Shown: positions 33,091 through 43,943 of the stretch, piece by piece
How the letters are laid out: each line of letters starts with the position of its first letter
Position numbering within the stretch: the stretch's first letter is position 1
Program-made: the position numbers and the translations under genes
Origin: Seminavis robusta
Lineage: Eukaryota > Bacillariophyta > Bacillariophyceae > Naviculales > Naviculaceae
Direction: 5' to 3'
Assembly: GCA_903772945.1 (NCBI GenBank)
Contig: CAICTM010000028.1
Location: 1-64,000, forward strand
DNA: 64,000 bases
The notes under the pieces: generated by a model
The model's input: only the letters and a program-made list of their open reading frames with translations
What the model was told of the DNA's origin: nothing
The model's database searches: none

Positions 33091-34002
33091 ATGGGCAACA
33101 CCTCTACAGCAATCTGTGACGATGAGATGATCCTGAGTACTTCCAATGAGATCAACAAAGCCCTCAAAAACCAGATTGGCAGAGCAGTCCCAGTGACACC
33201 GGGCGAGTGGGACGAAGAGGAAGATGCTTCTCTATGGGAGCCAATTACTAGTACTAGTACATGTATAGCGAATGAAGAAAAGTCGTCCAAGTCTGAGCCT
33301 TTGTTGGAACCTGTGTCATCTTTGTCGAGTGAGAGCCTCGACACGAACTTACAGGATGATCTGACAGAGTTGCAAGAAGCCAAAGACCAATCGTCCTCTT
33401 ACTCCTCGTCTGTGCTGGACACCGTCAAGGCGGCTCTGGATTCCATTGACTACGACTACGACATTGTAACCCCTGACAATGATGATGACGACGGCCATAT
33501 CCGCCTGGAATATACAGTCACAGAAGTCTGCGAAGGTTGTGACTGTGCGGTCGTGATCATGGTGGACGAAGAAACCAGATTGTTTCGCTACTATCTGGAT
33601 GCTCCATTGCGTGTCCCTTTGGCAAAAAGACGAGATGTAGCAATATTGTTGACCTGCATCAATTACTATACATTTGTGGGTAATTTTGAAATGGACCTGC
33701 GAGATGGGCAGTTGCGCTACAGGTGTAGTTGCAAAGTGGTGGAAGGCCACTCTGACTCGAGCAGCGTCCTAGGCGTTGGGATGGTGAAGGATGCCATGGA
33801 AATATCGCAACAAATGCTGGAGAAATACTTTCCAGGGATGATGCAAGTGGTGTATGCTGGGAAAGACCCGGAACAAGCGTACCAGGATTGTTGGGTGGAT
33901 GAAATAATGGGGGAGGACGAGGAAGAGGAAGATGACGATCAGAGCATGGACGGAGAAGACTACGAAAACAATGAGGTGGATGCCAGTCGTTTGCCACAAT
34001 GA
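33091..34002 (+). CDS. Acidic protein with YbjN-like domain, about 303 aa
   Basis: The frame is open from 32851, but the first codon there is GTG; ATG 33091 (after GCAAAGCAAC) is my choice, with ATG 33025 as alternative. After a Ser/Glu-rich N-terminal third, residues about 130-270 look like the YbjN/type III secretion chaperone-like fold: LEYTVTEVCEGCDCAVVIMV, a basic YYLDAPLRVPLAKRRDVA stretch, NYYTFVGNFEMDLRDGQLRYR and AMEISQQMLEKYFPGM. The C-terminus is highly acidic. YbjN-like proteins are found in bacteria, plants and algae and have no settled function, so none is assigned. The 3' end lies 68 bp from the stop of the convergent F-box-like gene. Confidence 0.75.
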   Translation: MGNTSTAICDDEMILSTSNEINKALKNQIGRAVPVTPGEWDEEEDASLWEPITSTSTCIANEEKSSKSEPLLEPVSSLSSESLDTNLQDDLTELQEAKDQSSSYSSSVLDTVKAALDSIDYDYDIVTPDNDDDDGHIRLEYTVTEVCEGCDCAVVIMVDEETRLFRYYLDAPLRVPLAKRRDVAILLTCINYYTFVGNFEMDLRDGQLRYRCSCKVVEGHSDSSSVLGVGMVKDAMEISQQMLEKYFPGMMQVVYAGKDPEQAYQDCWVDEIMGEDEEEEDDDQSMDGEDYENNEVDASRLPQ

Positions 34003-34070
34003 TAAAGTATATATAGTGCATTCTAAAATTGTTTCACTGGATCAGAGCCGAGTCGAGTCTCAAGTAGAGG

Positions 34071-35087
34071 TCAGCAGACCCTGATGATCTGCGAGTTTTC
34101 CATGACAACATTGGCTTGATGACGATTGAGTATGCCTCTTCCCGAGTACGAAAGCAGGGTAACATTGTCCAAAACCAAGGATGGAAGGGACTTGGACGGT
34201 GGGGTGGTTGTGATGTTGGTGTCTGGTTGGTTCATGAGCAGGCCTGTTTGTAGTGGTGGTTGCACCAGCATGTGTGGTACCGGTGCTCTTGCTTGTGGTG
34301 GACATGCATCTGTATCGGTTGGTTCTAGCATGATGGCGGCATTGCAAGAGCGTTTGAGTTCCGCAAGAGATCCAATGGGACTGCAGTGTAGGAGCTTGGC
34401 GTTCTTGAGGTCCAATGTTCCTTCAGACACGTGAAAGAGTGGTTGGTTTGGCTTGATGGTACTGAGCATAATGGATGTCTGGTAGGAGAATAGGGAGAAT
34501 TCGCTAAGAGTGTCGGTATCTCCCCATTCCTGATCTTCCATAAAAACATCCGCATCCACATCCACATCCATATGATTAGCACACCGCATTTCCAGTGGAT
34601 CAGGCTGGCTTAGACTAGGAAAGACACAGTCAATGGTGAGACAAGCATTGTGCCCCACAGCCTGAACCAGAAGCGGTTCTCTGACTTGATAGGTAGTTTC
34701 TTGTTCCAATAAGATAGTCATGTGCTTTTTGCCCTTGGCAAATTCTCCATTGCAGTAGCGCACTGCTCCAGAAAGGGAGGGGATATCTTGTGGGACTGCC
34801 AAGGTATTGCCGTAGCATTCCTGACTACCGCTACATGTAGAAGACCTCCGTTTGCCATGCTGACGACACATAGATTCCCACAGAGACTCTCGAGTTACAG
34901 CCCATCTCCAGAATTTACTGGTGCGGCCCATTGAAGCAACGGCGCGACCTCCCGCAAACTGAAAGATGTTATCCAACAACTCTTCTGCGCCTCCTTCCTC
35001 CAAGAGACATAGAACACTTTTACCTGAGCCTGAGCCTGAGCCTGAACCATCCTTTCCACAAGTTTTTGTAACGTCCAAGCTCACCAT
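34071..35087 (-). CDS. F-box-like protein, family member 1 (intact), 338 aa
   Basis: The frame is open from 35147, but that codon is TTG; the first ATG is 35085-35087. Residues about 25-70 resemble an F-box: EELLDNIFQFAGG, ASMGRTSKFWRWAV, RESLWESMCRQ. The rest has short beta-rich segments typical of a right-handed beta-helix or carbohydrate-binding-type architecture (FHVSEGTLDLKNAKLLHCS, LVLDNVTLLSYSGRGILNRH). Two relatives lie downstream at 41130-42031 and 43944-44773; all three share (L/V)xVP.D, G(S/T)L..., and a C-terminal SxSGRGI(L/I)NR-like motif. F-box proteins usually link targets to SCF ubiquitin ligases; that role is inferred here. The N-terminal Gly-Ser repeat is low-complexity. Confidence 0.75.
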   Translation of the reverse strand: MVSLDVTKTCGKDGSGSGSGSGKSVLCLLEEGGAEELLDNIFQFAGGRAVASMGRTSKFWRWAVTRESLWESMCRQHGKRRSSTCSGSQECYGNTLAVPQDIPSLSGAVRYCNGEFAKGKKHMTILLEQETTYQVREPLLVQAVGHNACLTIDCVFPSLSQPDPLEMRCANHMDVDVDADVFMEDQEWGDTDTLSEFSLFSYQTSIMLSTIKPNQPLFHVSEGTLDLKNAKLLHCSPIGSLAELKRSCNAAIMLEPTDTDACPPQARAPVPHMLVQPPLQTGLLMNQPDTNITTTPPSKSLPSLVLDNVTLLSYSGRGILNRHQANVVMENSQIIRVC

Positions 35088-37009
35088 CTTGATGCAAATT
35101 GGCTCAAAACTGGTTGTGCGGAGTGCAAACAATGCATGTAATATCAAGCAGATGTGAAAAGGTTGATGGAGTCAATCGACGATGACAGGCCAGGAGCCTG
35201 AGAAAAACTTACTGACGCAAGAAGCAACCACTCCTGTAGCTAGTAGCTAGCTAGCTTCGGTGACTTGTATTCAGATTTTGCTCCAGATGCGGCCTAGCCA
35301 CTGTTTCGATGATAGCTAATAAGAGGTTGATCTGCGGTGGTGGGAATGAAGGAGGCTCGATGGTTCCGCTTGTTCATCCTGCCGCTAGATGACTCTATGC
35401 TCTCTATGCGTCATAAGGAAGACAAAGTTTGAAGCTTTACCGTCAGACCTTGTTCTTTATTCTGAAAAGAACTCATCACCACCTGCAGAATAGCCCTCGG
35501 ACAGTTCGACATGTTGAAGTTGACGTGACCAGTCACTAGCTACAAAGGACAACTGGGAATAGCCAGGACAACACCAGTAGTCTACGCTACCGGTATGCGT
35601 AGTAGTAGCATACTAGTAGAATAGAAGAGGCGGTGAAGTTTTTTACTACTCAAGTACCTGGCTACTGCTACAGCTGCTACTACTTCAGCCGCTACTCTAG
35701 CTAATAGCTAGCAGGCAGTAGTCTAGCTAATAGGGCCATTGCTACCGGTACACCCAGTAAAAGGTGGAGTTTTTCACTGGGTAGCTACAGGTACCAGCAC
35801 CACCCGAGAGTCTCTTGACTGCTAGCTAGCTACTAGCTGGGCCTTCCGCTTTCATGCAGCTGGTACTGGATTACGACTGCAGCCCGCTGTGAGTAGCACT
35901 AGTATGACCATATCGCTACCGGTAGGCAAAGAGAGCCTACCCCTCGACGATGGTACTGTACATCAGCTGCGCATATCCAACATATCATTTGGCACTAGCT
36001 ATGCGTCATAAGGAGGGCAGAAGTTGAAGCTTGACCGGCAGACCTTGTTCTTTTCTTCTGTACTCAAATTAGCTTTTGAATCCTCACACGTGGAAGATAG
36101 CGCTGGGCATTTCACATGTTGAAGTAAATGCCACGTAAGTAAAAGCCTCTTATCCTGTTAAATCACCATGGCAACTGAAAACGGAAGCTGGGCAGTTGCA
36201 TCAACTTGCTAAAGCTATGCATGTCCTTCAGAGCTCCGCTTTCTGTCTCAATCATGGCAAGCCTTCCTTGTCAGTCCACCATTGATGTGACGCAACAAGC
36301 CCAGCTCGCAAAATCCACAGGAACGGACCATACCGTGACAGCTGCGGACCACACATCTCAGACCGCAACTAACCTTCCAGCTTTCGGTGATGAAACAAAA
36401 ACCATCCTCCGAACTGGCAAACGAGAGCACCGGTACGCATACGAGCGACGAGTCGGAGGAGTTCTCCGTTGGTGGAGCTGTCGCTCTGCACGAAACGTAT
36501 ACTACTTGGATCGTCGTCCTGGCAGAAATGTTTCCACGAGCCTGGACGAACTATAGTGTACGAGCGATCTCGTGGATGCTCGAGTCGAGTCGAGTCGGTG
36601 CTTTGGGGGCGAACTTGTCATTCCTCGATATTTGGATTTGCCGTCCGAACTCGACACGAAAAGCCAGTTGCAACTCATTGGCTGTCACCGTACCGGTACT
36701 CGTCCGATCTAACCTTTAAAAGATTGTGTGCGTGAAATGTGTGTCGTTTCTCCCCCCACGACGATCGAAATGAGATTCGCGACCGCAGGCACGAGTCGAG
36801 TCCGTCCTGTTACACAACTACTCGTGCACCTAACTTGCATCGAGCATTGTCTGTAGAAATCGGCTCCGCATTTCGATCGTATAGTATTGGTATCGGTATG
36901 CAACGCTTGCATTTGCTGCGTGTCTGTCTACGTGCATGATCGGCTAGCTAGACCACAGTGGCTGGTACGGTAACGTCATCGCAAAGACAAGTAAATTGAT
37001 GTGCCTAGT
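35088..37009. other. Intergenic with a dispersed direct repeat
   Basis: Nearly 2 kb upstream of the F-box-like gene and downstream of the glycosyltransferase-like gene. CTAG and ACCGGT palindromes are dense between 35550 and 35950. Two overlapping plus-strand frames at 36206-36719 could be a decayed gene fragment, but neither has a recognisable domain or a clean start, so no gene is called. Confidence 0.4.
35395..36140. repeat. Direct repeat pair, about 140 bp each, 600 bp apart
   Basis: Copy 1 (about 35395-35535) and copy 2 (about 35995-36140) share TATGCGTCATAAGGA, GTTTGAAGCTT / GTTGAAGCTT, CAGACCTTGTTCTTT and CATGTTGAAGT, in the same order and orientation, with diverged sequence in between. 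CGTCATAAGGA also occurs in the core of the satellite at 9.9-11.0 kb. Confidence 0.7.
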
Positions 37010-38533
37010 CTATTGGAAGAGCCTTCCTGAAAAGTAGAGAGTATCCGCACATCCCAGCGTCAAGAACCCGTCATTGGTGAGATTGGCAAAGCATCCCAAA
37101 TTCTGTTTGCATTGTTGCAACTGCAGTGGCATGTCTCCAGGCCAATTGTTGCTGGGGAACTTTGTGTGAATGGCAAATGGTGGTCGCAGCCCTTTAAGTT
37201 TGTTGGCTTGTCCGCAGCAAAGAGTGTTGATGGCGAATGGTCCATTCCCAATTCTCTGGCTGACAAGAGTGTCACTGTGGAGTGATATATCTGGTTCATT
37301 GTCATCGAACAGTGACCATAGAATGGATTGATTTTTGGGTACATTTGCCAGAGCAGGTCCGCCAGTTCCCTTGACGACCTTGGCTTGTTGAAAGTATTTT
37401 CCCAGATAGAATGCATGTGCCATATGACTCAAATATCCTGTTTCCTTGTTGCACTCTCCAATTTCACTGAGATCAGGACTATTTTCATCATATGTGTTGT
37501 TGTTTTTGCTGCTGCTGTGATTATTGTTGTGTTGGTTGTTGAGGTAATAGTTGTATTCTTGATGTGTTTTGGCGAGACTGTACCAGAGACCTGGCTGATC
37601 GCTGTGTTGCCAATCATAGGAATGAGTGTGTGTAAAATTTTCTTCTCCAGCAGGAGGAGGATAGTTTCCTTTTGGGCAGAGTCCCATGGCAAATTTCATC
37701 CAATATTTGAGTATGTTCCTTGCGACTTGATTCTTATTGTTGTTGTTGTTTGCTTGTAGCATGATTGCAAATGACGAGAAGTCGAAAATGTCTTTTCCAG
37801 GAGTGTCGACGGGAATGAATGCACTGGCGGACTTTTGTTTTCCATATAGGTGTACTTCTTTCAGCATGGATTCAATGGGCTTGGTCATGTCATGAATGAG
37901 CATATCATGATCTCCATATAGAATCCAGCTGTACTTTTTGGAGTCCATGAGTGCTTGCATGTGTGGGACTCGATTCCAAGCTCCAAAATGGAGCCATGGT
38001 CTTTTGTATGTGTATTCCTGGAAGGCATTGGTAGTGTTGACAATCAAATCATAGTTCCAGAGTTTGGCATAACAAGCCTTGTTGATGAAATTGTTCAAAT
38101 TGGCTTTGGCATGGTCCAAGCCCTTTTGGTTCCACATTTTGGAAGGAACCATGGACAACAAAATTGCTATTTTGTCTTTATTGGAATTTTCATTTTCTCC
38201 ATTTCCATCTCCTTCATGGTCATCTTCACCTTCATACAAGTTAGACTTGAAATTGAAAGTGGACTTGAAAGTGGAATTGGAATGAAGCAATGCAGTAGTA
38301 CTGGTAGTGGTGGTAGCACTGGTAGCACTGTAAATGCTGTGGGCAACTCTAAAGACTTGAAGACAAGCCAAGAAAATTGCCAAACTCAACAGAAACCAAT
38401 TGCACTGTCTGATCTGACTTCTCACAGTACTATAGGTGCAGTCAACATCACCTAATCTACTACTACTACTAGCACTAGTAGCACTACTAGTGCTAGTACT
38501 AGTGCTAGTACTGGTTGGCATGGTCAATCTCAT
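37010..38533 (-). CDS. Type II membrane glycosyltransferase-like protein, 507 aa
   Basis: Single exon with ATG at 38531-38533. A Thr/Ser repeat precedes a short basic stretch and one signal anchor (WFLLSLAIFLACLQVFRV, about 45-65), then a Thr/Asn-rich stem. The lumenal part starts IAILLSMVPSKMWNQ and contains KYSWILYGDHDMLIHD near residue 200, which has the position and look of the DxD metal/nucleotide-sugar motif of GT-A folds (compare GT34, GMA12/MNN10 type). NYDLIVNTTNAF and RPWLHFGAWNRVPHMQALM fit the strand-helix order before DxD. Probably a Golgi enzyme adding a sugar to glycoprotein or polysaccharide; donor and acceptor are unknown. Asn-rich insertions (NNNNNK, NNQHNNNH) are low-complexity loops. 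Family assignment is moderate. Confidence 0.72.
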   Translation of the reverse strand: MRLTMPTSTSTSTSTSSATSASSSSRLGDVDCTYSTVRSQIRQCNWFLLSLAIFLACLQVFRVAHSIYSATSATTTTSTTALLHSNSTFKSTFNFKSNLYEGEDDHEGDGNGENENSNKDKIAILLSMVPSKMWNQKGLDHAKANLNNFINKACYAKLWNYDLIVNTTNAFQEYTYKRPWLHFGAWNRVPHMQALMDSKKYSWILYGDHDMLIHDMTKPIESMLKEVHLYGKQKSASAFIPVDTPGKDIFDFSSFAIMLQANNNNNKNQVARNILKYWMKFAMGLCPKGNYPPPAGEENFTHTHSYDWQHSDQPGLWYSLAKTHQEYNYYLNNQHNNNHSSSKNNNTYDENSPDLSEIGECNKETGYLSHMAHAFYLGKYFQQAKVVKGTGGPALANVPKNQSILWSLFDDNEPDISLHSDTLVSQRIGNGPFAINTLCCGQANKLKGLRPPFAIHTKFPSNNWPGDMPLQLQQCKQNLGCFANLTNDGFLTLGCADTLYFSGRLFQ

Positions 38534-41129
38534 CTCAATTGAAGCAAAGCCAAAGAAATGAGTTTTGCAGGAGCTGTGTTCCGCGTTGCCAAACTGCAGA
38601 CCGAACTGGTACAGTTTTGGGGGGGCAAATAATTGAGAGGGAATTTGTCCACCATAAATATCTAGATATCACCCAATCTTGGATAGACGTAGCCAATAGA
38701 AATAAAACTGCATATTTGAAACAAATTGGAAGGTGGGGTGAATTATATCTGGGGGATCCCCTAGAAGAGTCTGTGACTTTTTATTCTTCGCCAAATGTCC
38801 TCCATAATAAGATCGCACATTTGCGCAGCTGGTTGAGGTCAGGCTTATCCACGGGTTTCAGACCCGCCCATGGCAACAGGTTCTGCCCACATCATGATGA
38901 CATTGTATGTAGCAAGAGCCTCCAGAGTCTCAGCCAGTGCTTCGGGGTCCAGACTGGAACTGGCGCAAGCAAACTTCCGTGCGGAGACGATTCAACTTGG
39001 CGTCAGGCCGTCAGTGCGAGTTTGCTCCTCCTCCTCAGAATGAAGCAAACCGTTGGTTCAACAGATTTCTCCCATACACAGTGTACCGTACTGTACTACC
39101 TACATGTAGCTAGCTAGCTAGCTGTTGGTTGGTGGTAGGCATTCACCAGAGCACTTCCTTTACCCTAGGCTCCCCGGCTGCCACTGGTGGAGACACAACG
39201 AGCGAATGAATGCGGTCTGAGCCAGTGCAATGGACGCAGTGCATGTACTAGAGTATGCAACGATGACGCCAGCAGCAATAAGCCAATAACATCGTTTGGA
39301 CGAGAGCGAATTATCTACGTACGGCTACGAATGCATGTTTTCGAGATGCAGCCAGCCACTTGAAGTTTCGTCCAACAATTAATTTTCGCCACTCAAAGTT
39401 ACTACTCGAGCAGCTTTCATCTCGAATCGAAGCGAATCGAATCGAATCCGTAGATGTAGTCTAGCAGCCAAGTCTAACGAGTGAGTACATGTTGTGCCGG
39501 ACTGGGTTTCGTGTGGCTGCACTTGAAGTTTCGGCAACAGCTACCAGTCCAGGTACCGGTAGGTAGTTTTCTCTGCTCTGGCTGACCTTGCACTGCGGGC
39601 CCATGCCACTTTCGCAATGATCTGCCTGCCTGCTGGATGCTGGCTGGATCTGTTCAACAGTCAGTGACAGACGAGGCTCTCGACGACTCGACTCCATCTC
39701 TGGAGGTGCGGGCCTCCAGCCTCCAGCTAACAGGCAGCTACATGTACCGTAGCTTCGGCTCCTTTTGCTTCTTCGCTTGGGAGCGGATTACGTACCGGTA
39801 TTTCGATTGCTCTGAGTACGTACACGTGTTGAGGAGCGAGTTCAGGGGACGAGAATAGTGCGCTTTCAAGCTCCTACTAGCTAGCTTGAAGTTTTGGAAA
39901 CTTTTTCGCCACTCTAGCTACTCCACGGCCGGTGGAGGAGTACGGCAGCCAGTACCGTACACCGCTCCGTCGAGCTGGAGTAGCAATAGGCAGCTTACGT
40001 ACACACGTACACAGCAATGGTCAACAAGCTTGCTATTGTACTCGAGTAGATGTAGGCTAGCTAGAAATGTGCTACAGCAGAGTAGTCTAGGGCTGGGTTT
40101 CGAGTACAGTTGAAGTTTCGGTAATATTTTCGCTAGCTAGACTACCGGTACTCATCAGTACTCTTGTTCTGGCTACTCAGAAGCAAACCGGCAATCCGGC
40201 AATGATCATGACATCATGACACAGTTGCGGTGGTGTGGTGGCTGCTCGCGCTGTTTCGGAGGCCGACTTGCAATTGCTTGGTTGCCATCTAATTTGGATG
40301 ACCAGTTTGGTGTCCCATGCGTTGATTTCGTTCGTAAAGGAGGTCGTCTTGAAGTGAGGAGGCCCTTGATGAATTTTGGTTCCCATGATGAATCATCAAG
40401 AGATCAATTGATTTAGGTAATTGCCCTCATGGAACTATTGATGAGAGCCAATAAGAAGAAATGAAAAGAAATGAAAAGAAGCGGCCAGCATACGGTATCG
40501 ATCCAAACTTGTACCACCTCATCAGCGGAACGAAAGAAAGGAACTGCAAGTGGCCACGTATAAAAAACCGTTGGTCACCGTATCTTCCCAAGATTTGTGT
40601 GCGTAGAAATTGTGTAAGGAGGATATTTGAGGTTTGCCACGTGGTAGAGATCGGTCGTGTAGGTCAATGTCGTAGGCCTCATAGTTTGGATGGTTCAAGG
40701 AGGACTTAGATAGTAATGTCATTTAGTTCCCACACTCTCACTGAAGTTCCAAGAATGACAGCTTGTCTTGAACAAACAGCGCAGACAATGTTTACTCGGA
40801 GTTCTAGTTCCTTGAAGTAAAGTGGCAGTTGAAGTATAGAATGCGCTACGTGGCTCTCTACGGTCCGGACGGTACTGATGAAAAGACCGGTAAGTTGGTG
40901 GCGGTCCCACTTTCGAGTTGCCCACGTACAAGTAGCACCTGAACCACCAAGCCGAGCGAGACTGAGCTGGTTTGTGGTGGTGACTCTCAAAAACTCAAAA
41001 ACTCACTCGTCTCTCATAAAAACAAAATAACAAGCTCCAATTGCAACCACAGCCTCTTACTCAACTCAACTACCACTACCAGTACTCTCCAACATAACAA
41101 GTTTAAGCCAATACTAGTATAAGTCAAGA
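38534..41129. other. Intergenic, repeat- and palindrome-rich
   Basis: About 2.6 kb. At 38610-38830 there is a noticeably AT-rich patch with an open plus-strand frame (within 38515-39117) that matches no family I know. From 39.3 to 40.2 kb there are diverged copies of a repeat. TAGCTAGCTAGCTAGCTG lies at about 39108-39124. The final 130 bp before 41130 are likely the 5' leader of the next gene. Confidence 0.45.
39350..40210. repeat. Diverged repeat with TTGAAGTTTCGG core, four copies
   Basis: Cores lie near 39359, 39522, 39884 and 40109, with a fifth isolated match near 43062. Copies 1 and 3 continue with TTTTCGCCACTC then TACTAC/CTACTC; copies 2 and 4 share CTGGGTTTCG before the core, and end in GCAATGATC near 39620 and 40205. 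ACCGGTA lies next to several copies. No coding potential is seen. Confidence 0.6.
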
Positions 41130-42031
41130 ATGGTCTCCGCCATGTCGTTCAGCAGCAGATCAATCGACTCCAGTGAGAGTCTTCTATGGAAAGAGACCAA
41201 GCGCACAGCTGCCAGTCTCTCTTTGAACAAGTTGGTCTTTGAAGCCGGCGCTGCTTGGCCTCTCTCTTCTTCAGTCGGCTCTTGCTCTTCCTCTTCCTCC
41301 TCCACTAGCACTACTACTCTTACGCTCCTTGTCCCTAAAGACTTTGCCTCTGTGGCAGCCGCAGTCAACTTTGCCAACCAAGAGTTCCAAAAACACGCGC
41401 GTTCTATGGCGAAAACCACCCAAACCAGCATAACTCTAACCCTACCGGTACTGAGCCATCTGAGTCAGACGGTGCCAGGCTGGCAGCTTCGAAGATCAAG
41501 ACCATCAAAGTGCTGGTAGACCCTGCCTCGCTACCAGCTCGCTCAGTCCAAGAGACCCTCAAGGTTCAGGCACACAAGTACGGACATCTAGTGCTAGATG
41601 TTGTCCGCGACGAATGCAAGACTTCCAACCTATCTATTAATAATCCCAATGCCCCCAACAAGAGACCTAGACTTTCCACTTACACAAAGGCTGAGCTAGC
41701 ACAAACCAAGGCTGTCCTGTCCATGGAAACCCCGGTACCAAACAAGCCTCTCATTCAAATCACCTCCGGGAGTCTCACCGTACGAAACATGCGGTTAGAG
41801 CACTATTCACCAGTGGATGTGTTTGTCCTGGCCAAGACCAGAAGCCGCAATGCAGTTCTAGTGGTCGACCATGAACAAGGTCCCCACGAAGATTGCATTC
41901 GCAACATCAAGCTGGAACACGTTGTTCTGACTTCCTATGCGGGACGAGGCATCATCAAACGATGTCAAGATTCCTGCTGTCAAATAACACAAAGCGACTG
42001 CTTCATTGCCAAACTATTCTCAAGATATTGA
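41130..42031 (+). CDS. F-box-like family member 2, no clear F-box, one frame break
   Basis: ATG 41130 opens a frame through a Ser/Thr run to TLLVPKDFASVAAAVNFANQ, which matches the VP.D block of the other two members. Family-like sequence then continues in another frame (IKTIKVLVDPASLPARSVQE, SGSLTVRNMRLEHYSPVDVF, LTSYAGRGIIKR) to the stop at 42031. The change of frame falls near 41385-41400, at a run of five A, and no GT-AG intron fits. Either the gene is decaying or one base is wrong in the assembly. The N-terminus aligns only with the end of the F-box region of member 1 (ESLL versus ESLW), so the F-box itself seems lost. Confidence 0.6.
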
Positions 42032-43943
42032 TTGATTGAGTAACACAGCATACTACTAGTACCTCATGAAACCTTTAAAAAACCTTCAGCAACCAATTCA
42101 ATCAATCAATCACTCTTTATTCTAGCCAGCTAGCTACAAAACTCTAGTCACCCTGGTTACCACAGTTGCTGGTCTACTGGAGCTGCCGCTCTAATACATA
42201 CTAGCTAGACCTAGCTAGACTCCACCCAGCCAGCCAGTGTGATCTTCAGACTCCTGTCGATCTTTGTATCCAGCAATGTTCATACTGCACTGTACCAGCA
42301 AGCTTGGAAGGATCCTCCAATCAAGAAGGTATTCAAAGAGAACATCACTTTTCAAGACAATCACACGCTGTCTTTCTGCTAGCTAGCTAGCTACTGCCTA
42401 TTGCCTACCGGTACGGGATAAACAAAGTCTACAGATTGCCTCCTTCAACCCCCCAAGCCAATGCCCGCCAGTGAACACATACTACCTGGTAAACATGGTG
42501 AATGAGCTGTAAATAAATGTTCATCCTGCCAAGCTGGGAATGATCATTGTGTTTCGATCCCTTGTTCACCGATTCAGTCCACAAGCAAGCGGTGAACATA
42601 TCCACTATCTCAGTCTTCAAAAAAGAAGAAGCAGGCACCGTGGTTGGCAGTTGCCTATTGCCTACTGCCCAGCTGCCCAGTGGTATTGCCTACAAAGTCA
42701 ACATAATATATAGACTCCTTCAACAGGAAGTCAATGCCGGCCAGTGGTTCCCCGGCTCGCCTCCTCTACCTTACATGTACAGCGGAAGGTAGACTAGCTG
42801 GGTGGGGTAAATCTCGGTTCGGAAATCCATTTGATCTTGTGTGGATGGAGCTATTGCCTTTGACGTCATGATTTCGTTGACCTTCTTTTCATGTTCCAAG
42901 TGCCAAGTGCCATGTCAACTTACAACAGCTTGCCCCCTCACCAACGAGAGAATCCACTGAAACTGACACGACACACGACAGTCATCACCACTCTTCGGCT
43001 GTTCTGTGCCTCCTGAAAAGGTAACGGTACTCAATGTTCAAGCATTATTTCATTGGAACTGGTGAAGTTTCGGTAAAAAGGAGCAGTAGGAGCCATGGGT
43101 AAGAGAAGGCAAGGAAGCTTCTTGTTTCAGCTCTTCAATCAACCTTGTGTTTCTTCAATGATTTAAAAATAAAAAAAAAGGTGAAGTGGAAGGAGAAGTA
43201 AGTGTGAAAAGGACTCACATTTATTTCTGAAAAGAATCCAATCAGCTGTGGATTTAAAAAAGGACACTTTCTATTGCCCAAGTGCACCACGTCGGCTCTA
43301 CACCACAATAGCCAGAGATATCTCACGTTGCTGTGCAGTCTCAGAATGTCCTGGCAAGATCATTGATTCACACATCATAAGAGAAAAATTTAATGATCAC
43401 GGCGATCTCATGATGACTCAAAAGTGAGAACTGGCAAAACAATGGATTCTCATCAGTACTCCTATAGCTTCCGGTAGAACCAGCTGGCAAAATTCAGCTT
43501 TCCTTCTTTCCTTCTTGATGGCTAGGCAATAGCCCTTGGTCTTGGTGTAAAATTTTGTTGAGGCCATGTGATGCCTCGCAAGGAGTCACATGTCACATGT
43601 CCGGAAAATTGACTTGGACTGAGTTTATTGACAACTTGACAGACCTGTTCGGGTTGAATTTCCTTCGCTCAATCATGCCCAGCCGCGAAACAGATCTGCG
43701 GGTGTCATGAGAAAAAACGCCGCAAGTTGCGGACGAGGATCCTGGTCACTTGCTATTGCTCACCACTACCGAGGTCTGATACGAAGCACCGTTCATCTCT
43801 TGAATCCAGAACTGCGTAGAGTGCTTCTTTTAAACTGAAGTCGACAACTCGACTAGCGCAGCAGCTACATCACCATAGTGGCTTCAGTCCGAAGCCAACT
43901 ACCTCCCTCCACAAGAGCAACAAGAAATAGTACGGGTATTATC
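42032..43943. other. Intergenic between two family members
   Basis: About 1.9 kb with no convincing gene. A TTGCCTACTGCC / ATTGCCTACCGG-like short repeat recurs near 42395-42410 and 42655-42690, and GTGAACA..ACTACC-like text recurs near 42470 and 42590. An A-rich tract (AAAATAAAAAAAAAGG) is at 43165-43181. One TTGAAGTTTCGG-like core is at 43062. Confidence 0.4.

Noticed and set aside
36206-36735. Overlapping plus-strand frames of 88-116 codons
   Set aside because: Some text looks protein-like (for example VALHETYTTWIVVLAEM) but frames overlap, no start is convincing and no family is recognised; possibly a decayed fragment.
38515-39117. 200-codon plus-strand frame overlapping the start of the glycosyltransferase-like gene
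   Set aside because: Its first part is antisense to a real coding start and the remainder has no known motif; the AT-rich part is reported as a finding instead.
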